A stretch of DNA of 28,172 nucleotides, taken from assembly GCA_019828595.1 (NCBI GenBank), contig JAHQRK010000090.1:1-28172 (forward strand), given 5' to 3'. Numbering within the stretch: position 1 is the first letter of the stretch; every line of letters starts with the position of its first letter. The stretch is from Aphanomyces cochlioides. Taxonomy: Eukaryota; Oomycota; Saprolegniomycetes; Saprolegniales; Verrucalvaceae. Under the pieces are notes generated by a model. That model searched no databases. It saw nothing but the letters and a program-made list of their open reading frames with translations, and was not told the DNA's origin. Made by a program: the position numbers and the translations under genes. Shown here in pieces: positions 10,454 through 18,373 of this stretch.

Positions 10454-11260
10454 ATGGCTCCACGGTGGACCAAAGGCTCCGAGGCACAACTCCATCTCGA
10501 ATCACTCTTCGACGATCATACTATCACTTCACGCACAAAGGCTTCCGAGGCGTACAATCTCAGTCCCCTCTTTCACGATTACAACTTTGCTGCCTTTCAG
10601 AAGCACTTCGACTCCACCGCAAAAATGAAATTCGGCTCTTTTGGTCGATCAGGTACCATATTTTTCCTTACAAAGTTGTCAGCTTCTACCATAGGAAAAC
10701 GAAAGGCTAATGTTGTAATGGAACAAGATGAATGTATTCCTTTTGTCAATGGAAAGAGCATTGGCTCGGACAAAGAAGTCGAAAAACATGAAGTGTCAAG
10801 TCGCGATATGGTCAATGTTTCGAGGCCCGAATGCTTGGTTGGCGAGTTTTACGACTACGTAAAACGTGAAAACAACGCAATTGTTGTGTTGTTGATTCCA
10901 ACCGGCGCAAGAGGAACTTGCGAAATTGATGCGAACGATTTGTCAATCTTGCGCGTGCGATGGGAATGGACACCCAACACATGCAAATCTCAATTATTGT
11001 TTGAAAAAGAAATGGCGACCCCGAGCCACCGTACATTTGCCAAAGTTGCTGGGCTGCAAAAAGCGTACGAAAATGTTTGCGGTAAGAATGGCGCTCCTCC
11101 CATCACTGAGGTTGCGATTCAACTACCGTTTATTGTTCGTGTGCAAAAGGAGTGCATGAAAGTGACTAACTTTGAAGGCGCGGCTCCAAAGATGGTTGTC
11201 GAACTTGTGGCAGAAACAGGAACTCACAACTCTGAGCTTATTTCTGAGTTTACATTTTAA
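10454..11260 (+). CDS. Second protein of the Harbinger element, function unknown
   Basis: An open frame starting at MAPRWTKG (10454); it is also open upstream from 10427. It lies wholly inside the Harbinger element and diverges from the transposase. This matches the position of the accessory DNA-binding protein of PIF/Harbinger elements, but I do not see a clear Myb/SANT tryptophan pattern. The first ~60 residues (RWTKGSEAQLHLESL, SEAYNLSPLFHDYNFAAFQKHF) look like a compact helical domain. The remainder is soluble, has no membrane segment and is not recognised. A possible in-frame GT-AG intron of 42 bp lies at 10653-10694; it would remove 14 residues of untypical hydrophobic sequence. Unlike its partner it has no stop or frameshift. 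Confidence 0.6.
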   Translation: MAPRWTKGSEAQLHLESLFDDHTITSRTKASEAYNLSPLFHDYNFAAFQKHFDSTAKMKFGSFGRSGTIFFLTKLSASTIGKRKANVVMEQDECIPFVNGKSIGSDKEVEKHEVSSRDMVNVSRPECLVGEFYDYVKRENNAIVVLLIPTGARGTCEIDANDLSILRVRWEWTPNTCKSQLLFEKEMATPSHRTFAKVAGLQKAYENVCGKNGAPPITEVAIQLPFIVRVQKECMKVTNFEGAAPKMVVELVAETGTHNSELISEFTF

Positions 11261-11372
11261 ATGATAAAAACTAGTCTTATTTTTGAGATGCTTCAGTTCT
11301 TATCTTGAAAATGCTATCTCGATGGTTGAAGTCAAGGTAATGAGCTGGCATGCGCTTTCCCGCATCTCCCAG

Positions 11373-11443
11373 GTTCCTCAGACCTTTGAAACAAACAGTG
11401 AGCATGCGATTTATTAACAGTCGTCGAAGGCATCGAGGGTATA
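11373..11443 (-). promoter_or_regulatory. Displaced CRN upstream fragment, middle part
   Basis: ttcctcagacctttgaaacaaacagtgagc onward matches 22837-22907. It is the continuation of 8802-8894 after removal of the Harbinger element, and ends at the target duplication of the next element. Confidence 0.75.
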
Positions 11444-11596
11444 TGAGGACCCGGAATACAAAAGTGTCTTCCTTACCATTTTCACTTTTTGAGAAAATCA
11501 AGTTCAAAGACAATGGATTCTTTCTTTTGTCGTCTCAATACTTTGGAGAAAAACGAAAACAATACTTTCTGTAAAAAACACCCTTGACTTGTAAGA

Positions 11597-12166
11597 ATGG
11601 ACTTGGACCACCCAACGCAAGTCGACGCTACCGCGACAGAATCGCAAAACGTGACCATGGAAAGGGTTCCTGCAAGAGCAGCGGCTCTCTCAACAACGCC
11701 ATGCTGTTCTCAAAACTATATGCTTGGGAAAGAGGGCGATATTATGAAGTTCTTAGCCTCAATAGAGTCTTTTGACAAGCCTCAGTTCAATGCCTGCTTA
11801 CACACTGCACTTGCTTTATGCCCTACGATCGACGCAGAAATCGAAGGGAAGCGAAAAAGAGGGAAAGGAATTCGATCAAGTCATGTCTATGCTGTTCCGT
11901 TTGTCGGCATTGTGTGTAGAATGGCGTTCCTGGAGTTGTTTGCTATTTCAACTACAAAACTAACTGCTGTGAGATCCCACATCCAAGAAGGTTCCTTGTT
12001 GGCTCCAATTCATCGAAATGTTGGCAACTCAAACAGCTCTGTCATTGACGTGCCTCTTTTAGTGGAATGGTTCGTTGAATTCTCTGGCAGTATTGGTGAA
12101 TACGTACCTTTGACATTGCGAGTTCGTGAACGAAAAAACGGTGTGCAAACGTCAACTTGTCGATGA
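11597..12166 (+). CDS. Hypothetical protein of the TIR element, possibly transposase N-terminal remnant
   Basis: A 189-residue open frame inside the unclassified TIR element. The central part (VCRMAFLELFAISTTKL, then RSHIQEGSL and HRNVGNSNSS) resembles in layout the helical N-terminal region of some eukaryotic transposases, in which a VCRxxF-type helix precedes an xHGNxG-type loop. That resemblance is a pattern judgement, not a family assignment. No DDE residues or zinc-finger cluster follow, and the frame stops shortly before the 30-bp tandem repeat. It could be the N-terminal remainder of a transposase, or a domain retained to bind the TIRs. Confidence 0.4.
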   Translation: MDLDHPTQVDATATESQNVTMERVPARAAALSTTPCCSQNYMLGKEGDIMKFLASIESFDKPQFNACLHTALALCPTIDAEIEGKRKRGKGIRSSHVYAVPFVGIVCRMAFLELFAISTTKLTAVRSHIQEGSLLAPIHRNVGNSNSSVIDVPLLVEWFVEFSGSIGEYVPLTLRVRERKNGVQTSTCR

Positions 12167-12221
12167 GCAGGAAGAGGCAGAAGTGTTTATGTTGTGACTT
12201 GATCAATCATAGCTCAGCCTC

Positions 12222-12344
12222 TGGAAATCAAAATCAGCCTTATTGGTCACACAGTAAATCAAAAAATGTCTTATTGCCATGCTGTAAATCAAAATCCGTC
12301 TTAATGACACCACGGAAATCAAAATCAACCTTAATGACAAGCAT
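12222..12344. repeat. 30-bp tandem repeat, four units
   Basis: Four imperfect units built around gtaaatcaaaatc...cttaatgaca, with the aaatc core at 12225, 12256, 12286 and 12316 (period 30-31). It lies inside the TIR element, about 320 bp from its right end, so it may be a subterminal repeat. Confidence 0.75.
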
Positions 12345-12669
12345 TTGTTTTCAACTGTTGTTGAAAACATTAGCACAAAGCTTCATCTTGATTTTACTAA
12401 GCATTGCACTAAGAAATTGAGGAAAAGCACAGTAGTAAACGATTCAGCGTAAAAAACTCTATATTTTGGTATAAAAATCTGAAAACGCGATTTTGGACGA
12501 AAAATCAGTGCCAGCCGCGGTCGAGCCACCATAACTTTGGACTGCGATGACATTCACGGGCGCTGAAGGTGTCAAAATGAAGCTGAAACACTCCTGATTC
12601 CAATGCAGTATCTAACTCAAACGTTGCACGATGGTTGATAAGCTGCTTTTTGTTTTCCGGGTCCTCATA

Positions 12670-12806
12670 TGTGCTTGTAACTTTCGAACCAGATGACAGT
12701 TTTCCATGAAATTTTTTGTGTGTTTCGAACTTTGTCAGAGGAATATAAATTCAAAAGAAACTAACTTCTTAAAGCCGATATTCTGTGAGATATGTTACAA
12801 AGAAGG
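12670..12806 (-). promoter_or_regulatory. Displaced CRN upstream fragment, distal part
   Basis: Matches 22910-23042 and, inverted, about 13231-13368. It is the third piece of the upstream region of the CRN kinase at 6628. The facing inverted copy shows that this gene and the CRN-HNH gene at 13528 were a head-to-head pair before the insertions. Confidence 0.7.
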
Positions 12807-12822
12807 TCGTTCAATTCTTTGA

Positions 12823-13527
12823 ACCTTAATCATATACCAAAGGCTCCCACAGTTGCTTCGACTTCGTCAATTCGTTGGAGGCAAGTTCAGTTGCAAGATG
12901 AGATTTAGTTCATGCTTCTGGCGCACGCTGCAGCTCCAGGGGGTGTAGTGGTTTCAAAGAAATTTCGCCTGATCAACCGGTTCATGATTGAAGGTGATAT
13001 CAAGTTTCGTCATCTATCCGGTTAAAGCTGCTTACATGTTAATAACATAGGTATGACTGTATCAAGTTTCGTAGTCTATCCGGTTCAAGCTTCTGAGGGT
13101 ATAGTGATTATTCTATATATTCGATGTGAGAGGTTCATTATCAAAAATAAATCAAACCAATGACCAAAACATTTATCAAATTTAAAAGGTCATTTTTATC
13201 AAAGCATTATTTTGCTATGTTTCACCCTTCTTTGTAACATATCTCACAGAATATCGGCTTTAAGAAGTTCGTTTCTTTTGAATTTATATTCCTCTGACAA
13301 AGTTCAAAACACACAAAAATTTTCATGGAAAACTGTCATCGGGTTCGAAAGTTACAAGCACATATACCCTCGATGCCTTCGACGACTGTTAATAAATCGC
13401 GTGCTCACTGTTTGTTTCAAAGGTCTGAGGAACCTGGAGATATTGTTCGTATAAGTTTTTACAGTATTCTGTTGTGCAGGTTTACTAAATTTCAAAGTGA
13501 GTTTCCAACTGATGTTCATTTCCAAAT
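12823..13527 (+). promoter_or_regulatory. CRN-HNH upstream region (left arm)
   Basis: No gene is seen in these ~700 bases. They are conserved as the upstream sequence of CRN genes (also 22743-23447 and 107-779). The part nearest the gene contains ttctgttgtgcaggttta, a possible 3' splice site of a leader intron. No reliable TATA box or initiator can be named. Confidence 0.5.
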
Positions 13528-14610
13528 ATGCTGACTTTGTTCTGTCTTGTCGTCGGGGAGAGAACACCTTTCCCTGTGCACATTGCTGCTAATGAGACTG
13601 TGGGCGATCTCAAGAAAAAGATCAAGGAAGAAAAGTCACATACAATCCATTGCGACGCCAATATGATACAGCTTTATTTGGCGGTGAAGGATAATGCATG
13701 GTTAGAATCGACGAGTCCGCTTGCTCAACAGTTGATGAAGGGCGAGACGCCCGATGAAATACAGGAATACTTGGTCGAAGCAAACAAAATGGATCCATTT
13801 TCTTCAATGGATGAGGAATCGACACTCCCTCTTCCCCCTGGTCGACACCAACTTCATATCTTGGTGGTGGTCCCAGAAGAAGGCGCATTCAGCGCTGCGA
13901 ATTTGCGTGTTGGCCTTGAACTTCTCAATTTAGTTCTCCCCCACGCTCTGACGGATTGTCCTACTACCATGTCTGACCGGAGTCCAAACTTCAAAGCCAA
14001 TTTATGCTTGTATTATGACTGTCATCGTCGAAAGGAGACATGGATCCGATGTATCCTACTCGATATCTCGTTTCCTGCATCACTGGTGACAGCTGCGCAT
14101 TTGTTCCGACGAAGTAACGAATATCTGGCGTTCCCCATGATGCAAATATCGGATATCGATGATGAACGAAATGGGTTGTTGTTGTTCCAACCATTGGAAT
14201 ATGCTTTCGACCATTTCCAAATCAGTTTTATTTACAACCATCGCAACGACTGCTTTTATCTCAAGCTGTTTGACCAATCCATTCGAAACACACGTCTCGT
14301 GGATGCCATGCGCAATTCCAAACAAAAGCAAGTGCTGATGAACGCTATTTCAAGAGCCAAAAGACCTTGCAAATTTGACATCAAAACAACATTTGGTCAT
14401 TTGGATGGCAAAGCACTGAAATTCAGATCTCCCGGCCGTCCTTTCAAACGGTGTTTAAACTTGCAGGCAAGATTGGCCTATGCAAAGGCGTTGAAGAAGC
14501 AAGATATTGACCCATCGTATAACTTCGACGATTTCTGGTCAGAGGGATTTTCCTTAGAGGACAAAATGACCATATTTCGCCAAAGCATAGCAAATTGTGA
14601 CCAAATATGA
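13528..14610 (+). CDS. CRN effector with HNH-nuclease-like domain
   Basis: A complete 360-residue Crinkler-type effector with no frame break. Ubiquitin-like N-domain: LFCLVVG at 4-10, LYLA at 49-52, a WLES/ETPDEIQEYLV region, and HILVVVP at 110-116, the boundary where CRN C-terminal domains are swapped. The C-terminal region resembles HNH_2-type nucleases: CILLD (175-179), TAAHLFRR (188-195, candidate His191) and DIDDERNGLLLF (209-220, candidate Asn215), followed by YAFD where the family usually has a second His, here Glu/Tyr. RPFKRCLNLQARLAY follows at 304-318. Nuclease activity is inferred only; the missing His may matter. CRNs work inside host cells, probably in the nucleus. The C-terminal part is identical to that of the gene at 21666-22742, but the N-domain is not. 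Confidence 0.85.
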   Translation: MLTLFCLVVGERTPFPVHIAANETVGDLKKKIKEEKSHTIHCDANMIQLYLAVKDNAWLESTSPLAQQLMKGETPDEIQEYLVEANKMDPFSSMDEESTLPLPPGRHQLHILVVVPEEGAFSAANLRVGLELLNLVLPHALTDCPTTMSDRSPNFKANLCLYYDCHRRKETWIRCILLDISFPASLVTAAHLFRRSNEYLAFPMMQISDIDDERNGLLLFQPLEYAFDHFQISFIYNHRNDCFYLKLFDQSIRNTRLVDAMRNSKQKQVLMNAISRAKRPCKFDIKTTFGHLDGKALKFRSPGRPFKRCLNLQARLAYAKALKKQDIDPSYNFDDFWSEGFSLEDKMTIFRQSIANCDQI

Positions 14611-15057
14611 TCGTCTACTGTAACTAATCATTTATAGCTGGGTTTCTGCTGATAATTCATTGATTGTTTTCTTGTTGGACCTTCAATTCAGCTCTGAACA
14701 AGCGCAAGGAACGTGTTGAGCAAGTTTAAAACCTCGTATCGCGCTCGAGAAGGCGACCCATCGATGCTTATTACGCTTGTCATGGTAGATTGTTGGATGG
14801 AATAACGATGGAAGGAAATCCCCGTTGTGTATGGCTCGCCCTGGCTGGCAAAATATCTCGTACCCCCGTGGTGAATACAAGACGACATTGTCCAAAAATT
14901 AGCATCAATATGATGGATATTTTGGAGTAAATACGACGGCTCGGGTGCTTTTGTTTCAAAAAGAATGAAGTGCAAATTACCATGTGACGTTTACTGTTCG
15001 CGTGGAGCCACTCGTTCCCATGGACCAGCATTCGGCAATGCTCAGCCTAGCTGATTC
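14611..15057. other. Unrecognised segment between CRN-HNH and DHCR24 fragment
   Basis: No convincing gene. Short open frames exist on both strands, but none has a recognisable motif. The segment is repeated at 21219-21665 in the other arm and is absent between CRN and DHCR24 sequences in the other two copies (3745 and 26395), so it is a separate piece joined here. It may be the 3' flank of the CRN-HNH gene plus a fragment of another gene. Confidence 0.35.
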
Positions 15058-15831
15058 GGTGGTCGACAACCCTGAAAGTGGCAAGGTAGAGAGTTCTATC
15101 CTTTTGAAGTGAATCGACTCAATTCTTAGCTGAATGCAAGTGGAGATTGGCACAAGCCTAGGTTTTTCAAGCACGTCGAGTCCAAGTTGATTGCCTCCAA
15201 GCAGGATACGAAAGACATTCCTCTCCGCGACTATTTCCACCGTCACTCACGGAGCATCTTTTGGGAAATTCAAGACATCATTCCCTTTGGCAACAACATT
15301 TTGTTGAGATTTTTGTTTGGCTAGATGGTTCTCCCCAAGTTGTCGTTGCTCAAGTTGACAGAAAGAGATGCAATCAAGGAATTGTACGACAACCACCACT
15401 TCGTCCAGACATGTTGGTCCCCATCACGTCATTGAAAGCGTCGCTCGAAGTCTTTGACCGCGATGTGAAGATTTATCCGTGGCTCTGTTTATGAAAGCTC
15501 TAGGCATGCTCATCGTTGGAATCCGGCAATGATGTTTGTCAATAAATTGGCGCCTACGGTGTGCCACAAGTGTCGAGCTTTCATCCAGTGCACAAGGCAC
15601 GCCGTGTGGAAAAAGTCGTGCGTGAACAAAATGGTTACGACATATTTGTGTCGATCTATTCGAAGTTGACTTGTTTCCTGTAGCTTTCAGATGCTTCACG
15701 CCGATTCGAACCTGATGGAAAAAGAATTTGAAAGCATGTTTGACCATACATAGTACAACGAAATGCGCAAGATGTACGGATGCGATGGCGCATTTCCTCG
15801 CGTGTTTGGCAAGGTCCCGGGAATAATTTGA
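15058..15831 (+). pseudogene. DHCR24: Delta24-sterol reductase (DHCR24) fragment, copy B
   Basis: Better preserved than copy A in the middle: [46 protein letters not shown] and LLRFLFG, then KLSLLKLTERDAIKELYDN, PITSLKASLEVFDRDVKIYP, VHKARRVEKVVREQNGYDIF, MLHADSNLMEKEFESMF and MRKMYGCDGAFPRVFGKV. This order follows the C-terminal half of DHCR24. Intron 15086-15129 (GT-AG, 44 bp) and another of about 43 bp near 15650-15692 are retained. Breaks: a TAG right after FLFG where the family has Trp, a frameshift in the stretch before PITSLK, and others near the end. The N-terminal FAD-binding half is missing. It lacks the YVKLDYHP and HFVEALMYSLN blocks of copy A, so it begins later in the gene. Confidence 0.85.
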
Positions 15832-16189
15832 CGCACTTCTGTCTTGTCAAACCTTTGGCATGTATATTGAACGCTTATGATTTCTTTTTTTATTCGATGG
15901 ACATGGTTTCGCCAAGGCCATGTCCATGATGACTCAACCGAGCTGAATGAAATAGCCACTATGGTCGTGGTGATTACTATTACGGCGGCTCCTAAGCGCA
16001 TAGAGCATTGCGAATTTTCGTTGAAACAATTCCCTTGAAGAAATTCATTCAACTCACACTTTAGTACTCGTATATCTTCGACGTAATATTGAAATCCCCC
16101 TCGAAATGTGAAGTTGACGAAGCCATGCGAGAAGTTTAACTCTCAGTGGAATACTACAAATAAACATGAAGCAGCATAAAAATTTGAAC
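15832..16189. other. Convergent spacer, copy B
   Basis: Same content as 4559-4916: no gene, with the 10-bp hairpin at 15897-15927. Confidence 0.6.
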
Positions 16190-17907
16190 TTATTTCTTGT
16201 CCAACTTTGTCAGCAACTGATGGATCCACCACTCGTCGTGCTCAATCCGAAGAGGCTTGTTAGTCTGAGCCTCTGGCGGCCACGTAATGTCGGGATTCAT
16301 GAATGGCGGGTAACAAGTGTCACCCTCCTTTCCAGTCCAGTCGAAATCAATCAACACCACACGATCCTTGGCGTAGTCCCATAAGATGTTGGCGTCACGA
16401 AGATCCCCATGAACAAGCTTGGCAGCTGCCAGTCGATTTTTCATCTCCAGCACCTGCCGACGAATGACTGTTGCATCGACTTTTGCATCGGTCAAAGCTT
16501 TCGAAATCGGTTTGAGCTTAAGTTTCTCCATCCCAACGAAAATCCACTTGCTAGGAAGGACTTCAAAGTCTAACAATCTTGGAGCAAATTCGTGACCTGC
16601 ACAATACTCGTGGACTTCCCTTCCATATTGCTTTGCAAACTTGACAACAACTTCAACGTCATGGCCAGATTGGACAACCATGGCAGAAAACACATAACGT
16701 TCCAACTGTTTGCAGTACCGGATGTTGACCTTCTCGCCGCCAATCACAGCTGAATCATGGTACGGAAATCTACTTCGATTTAAATCACGCGAAGCGACAT
16801 ATTGGGAACTGGTCAGGTCTCGCAACGCAGCTTTCAAAGACGCACATACACGGACTCCCGTCGTCATCAGTCCAACATTGTCGAAGAAAAGCAACGGAAC
16901 ACTCGTCACAAGAGGTTCGCACAGAGCATACTCATCAGTAACGTTGACAATACCAAATACGCTCAGAAGCGGACCACAAATGTCCAACAAATAGCATGGC
17001 AAGACACGATCAACCGGCATGGGCAAATGCTTGACGTAATACGCGATATTTTGCATCGTCGGGTCGCCACCTCCATCTCCTTTTTGAACTTTGACTTCCA
17101 AGTTCAGCAATAACCTGTTGTCAAAAATAAAGGATCCGTCTGAAGTAGAATTGTCGACTTGGGCTGCAACCATGCTTGCACCACGAGGGCAATCAGAAAG
17201 CAAATAGCGTCCTAGTGTATTCAGTGCCGCCTTTGTAAGTGTTTCTTCTTTATCATGCACACCGGATACGGCATCGCAAAACTCGACGAAAAATCACAAT
17301 CTGGCTTGCCAAAATGAATAGTTTTGCAATTGCTTTCAAATTTTGCAAAGGTTTCATGAAGCAGCACAAGTGGAATGAGAGATCTCTTGTCGGAAGTTGG
17401 AAGACGATGGCATTCAATAACTCCATCAAACTCTTTGAGCCGAAAAATCCAACTATTGGGTCCTTGACGCTTCGCAAATGAAGCTGGAGCTGATAATATA
17501 TTCGCAAAGTCCTCGAGTTTTCGCTTCTTGCTCGGCTGATGATCTGAAGGAACTGCAACACGTTCAGGTACGACCACCAAGATATGAAGTTGGTCTTGAC
17601 CAGGGGAGGACGTCAATGCCTTAGCAAGTGTAGAAAACGGATTCATTTTGTTTGCTTTGACCAAGTACTCCTGTATTTCATCGGGTGTCTCGCCCTCCAT
17701 CAACCGTTCAACAAGCGGACTCGTCGATTCTAACCACGCATTATCCTTCAACGCCAAGTAGAGCTGTAATTCTTTCGCGTCACATCTCAAAGAGTTTGAA
17801 TTTTCTTCCTTGATCTTTTTCTTGAGACCTGCCACAGTCGCATTTGTAGCAACGTCCACAGAGAAAGGTGTTCCCTCCCCGACGACAAGACAGAACAAAG
17901 TCGGCAT
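16190..17907 (-). pseudogene. CRN effector with REase-like and kinase domains, copy B (frame broken)
   Basis: Same architecture as the copy starting at 6628. Its N-domain differs: it begins MPTLFCLVVGEGTPFSVDVA and has LYLALKD rather than LYLAVKD. From about the ETPDEIQEYLV stretch onward it is nearly identical to that copy. The frame breaks only at the A5 run 17289-17293 (coding T5), so it is the least damaged kinase copy. It carries two extra residues in the loop after DFDW (TGKEGD against SGKD), which looks closer to the usual CRN-kinase loop. HGDLRDAN and DFD are intact. Activity depends on whether the T-tract shift is real. Confidence 0.85.
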
Positions 17908-18056
17908 ATTTGGAAATGAACATCAGTTGGAATCTCACTTTGAAATTCGTTTACCATGGCAACGTCCACAGAGAAAGGTGTTCCCTCCCCGACGACAAGA
18001 CAGAACAAAGTCGGCATATTTGGAAATGAACATCAGTTGGAATCTCACTTTGAAAT
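17851..18056. repeat. 96-bp tandem duplication of the CRN 5' end (period 110)
   Basis: 17851-17946 (first ~19 codons of the minus-strand CRN plus leader) is repeated at 17961-18056. The two units are separated by the 14 bases cgtttaccatggca-like sequence that also forms the inner end of the palindrome arm. A second CRN start codon therefore sits at 18025-18027, whose frame runs only into leader sequence. Confidence 0.85.
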
Positions 18057-18318
18057 TTAATAAACCTGCACAACAGAATACTGTAAAAACTTATATGAAC
18101 AATATTTCCAGGGACTTTTGCCAAAAGTGGGGACTATTTTATTGATTTTACCAAAAGTGGGACTATTATGTCAAAAGTGGGGGCTTTCACAAAAGTGGGG
18201 CTTTTTGACCCCCTATTGGGAATTTCCAACAGTGGGGGCCATTATTTAAATTAATGTTAAAATTAATATATAGTATGAAATTTGCATAATTAGTGTGACA
18301 CGACAGTCAATGGAAGAA
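17963..18318. other. Palindrome centre (spacer), 356 bp
   Basis: The only part of 12823-23447 without an inverted partner. It contains the second unit of the 96-bp duplication, CRN leader sequence to about 18113, the AAAAGTGG repeat cluster, and an AT-rich stretch (18241-18318) with no match elsewhere in the window. Confidence 0.85.
18117..18240. repeat. Irregular CAAAAGTGGGG repeat cluster
   Basis: Variants of ccaaaagtgggg occur at 18121, 18151, 18170, 18189 and 18227, spaced about 20-38 bases, with ctatt between some. Strand G-richness and irregular spacing resemble subterminal repeats of a DNA transposon, but no paired end was found. Confidence 0.65.
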
Positions 18319-18373
18319 TTGCCATGGTAAACGAATTTCAAAGTGAGATTCCAACTGATGTTCATTTCCAAAT

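Larger units (their letters stand above)
8895..11369. mobile_element. PIF/Harbinger DNA transposon, two genes
   Basis: A 2475-bp element with a CAG target duplication (8892-8894 and 11370-11372). The empty site ctccaggttcc is seen at 22831-22841. Short imperfect terminal repeats: GGGTTGCAGGAAA at the left against GGAGATGCGGGAAA from the right. A 3-bp CWG target fits some PIF/Harbinger families. It carries a Harbinger-type DDE transposase on the minus strand and a second, divergently oriented gene on the plus strand, the two-gene layout typical of the superfamily. The transposase is broken, while the second frame is open. Confidence 0.85.
11444..12667. mobile_element. Unclassified TIR element with a 189-residue reading frame
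   Basis: The ends TGAGGACCCGGAATACAAAA (left) and TGAGGACCCGGAAAACAAAA (from the right) form a ~20-bp inverted repeat with one mismatch. It sits in gggtatatgtgc, a site found empty at 22901-22912. The duplication is either TA with ends TGAGG or ATAT with ends GAGG; the sequence cannot separate these. The 1224-bp element holds one open frame and a 30-bp tandem repeat but no recognisable catalytic domain, so it is probably a deletion derivative of a larger element. Confidence 0.75.
12823..17962. repeat. Giant palindrome, left arm
   Basis: Reverse-complementary to 18319-23447. Paired coordinates sum to 36270 (outer part), 36276 (middle) and 36281-36282 (inner), changing only at small indels. 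The arm contains a CRN-HNH gene, an unrecognised segment, a DHCR24 fragment, a convergent spacer and a CRN kinase gene. Differences are concentrated in the N-domain of the CRN-HNH gene, plus a 6-bp indel in the kinase. Left of 12823 the match stops at the 16-base stretch 12807-12822. Confidence 0.93.

Noticed and set aside
14683..15246. Minus-strand frames of 70-95 residues
   Set aside because: No recognisable motif; part overlaps the DHCR24 fragment in antisense, and recurrence in the other arm is only due to the palindrome.
18117..18240. CRISPR array or iteron origin from the AAAAGTGGGG repeats
   Set aside because: Units are short, spacing is irregular and the context is eukaryotic; neither reading fits.
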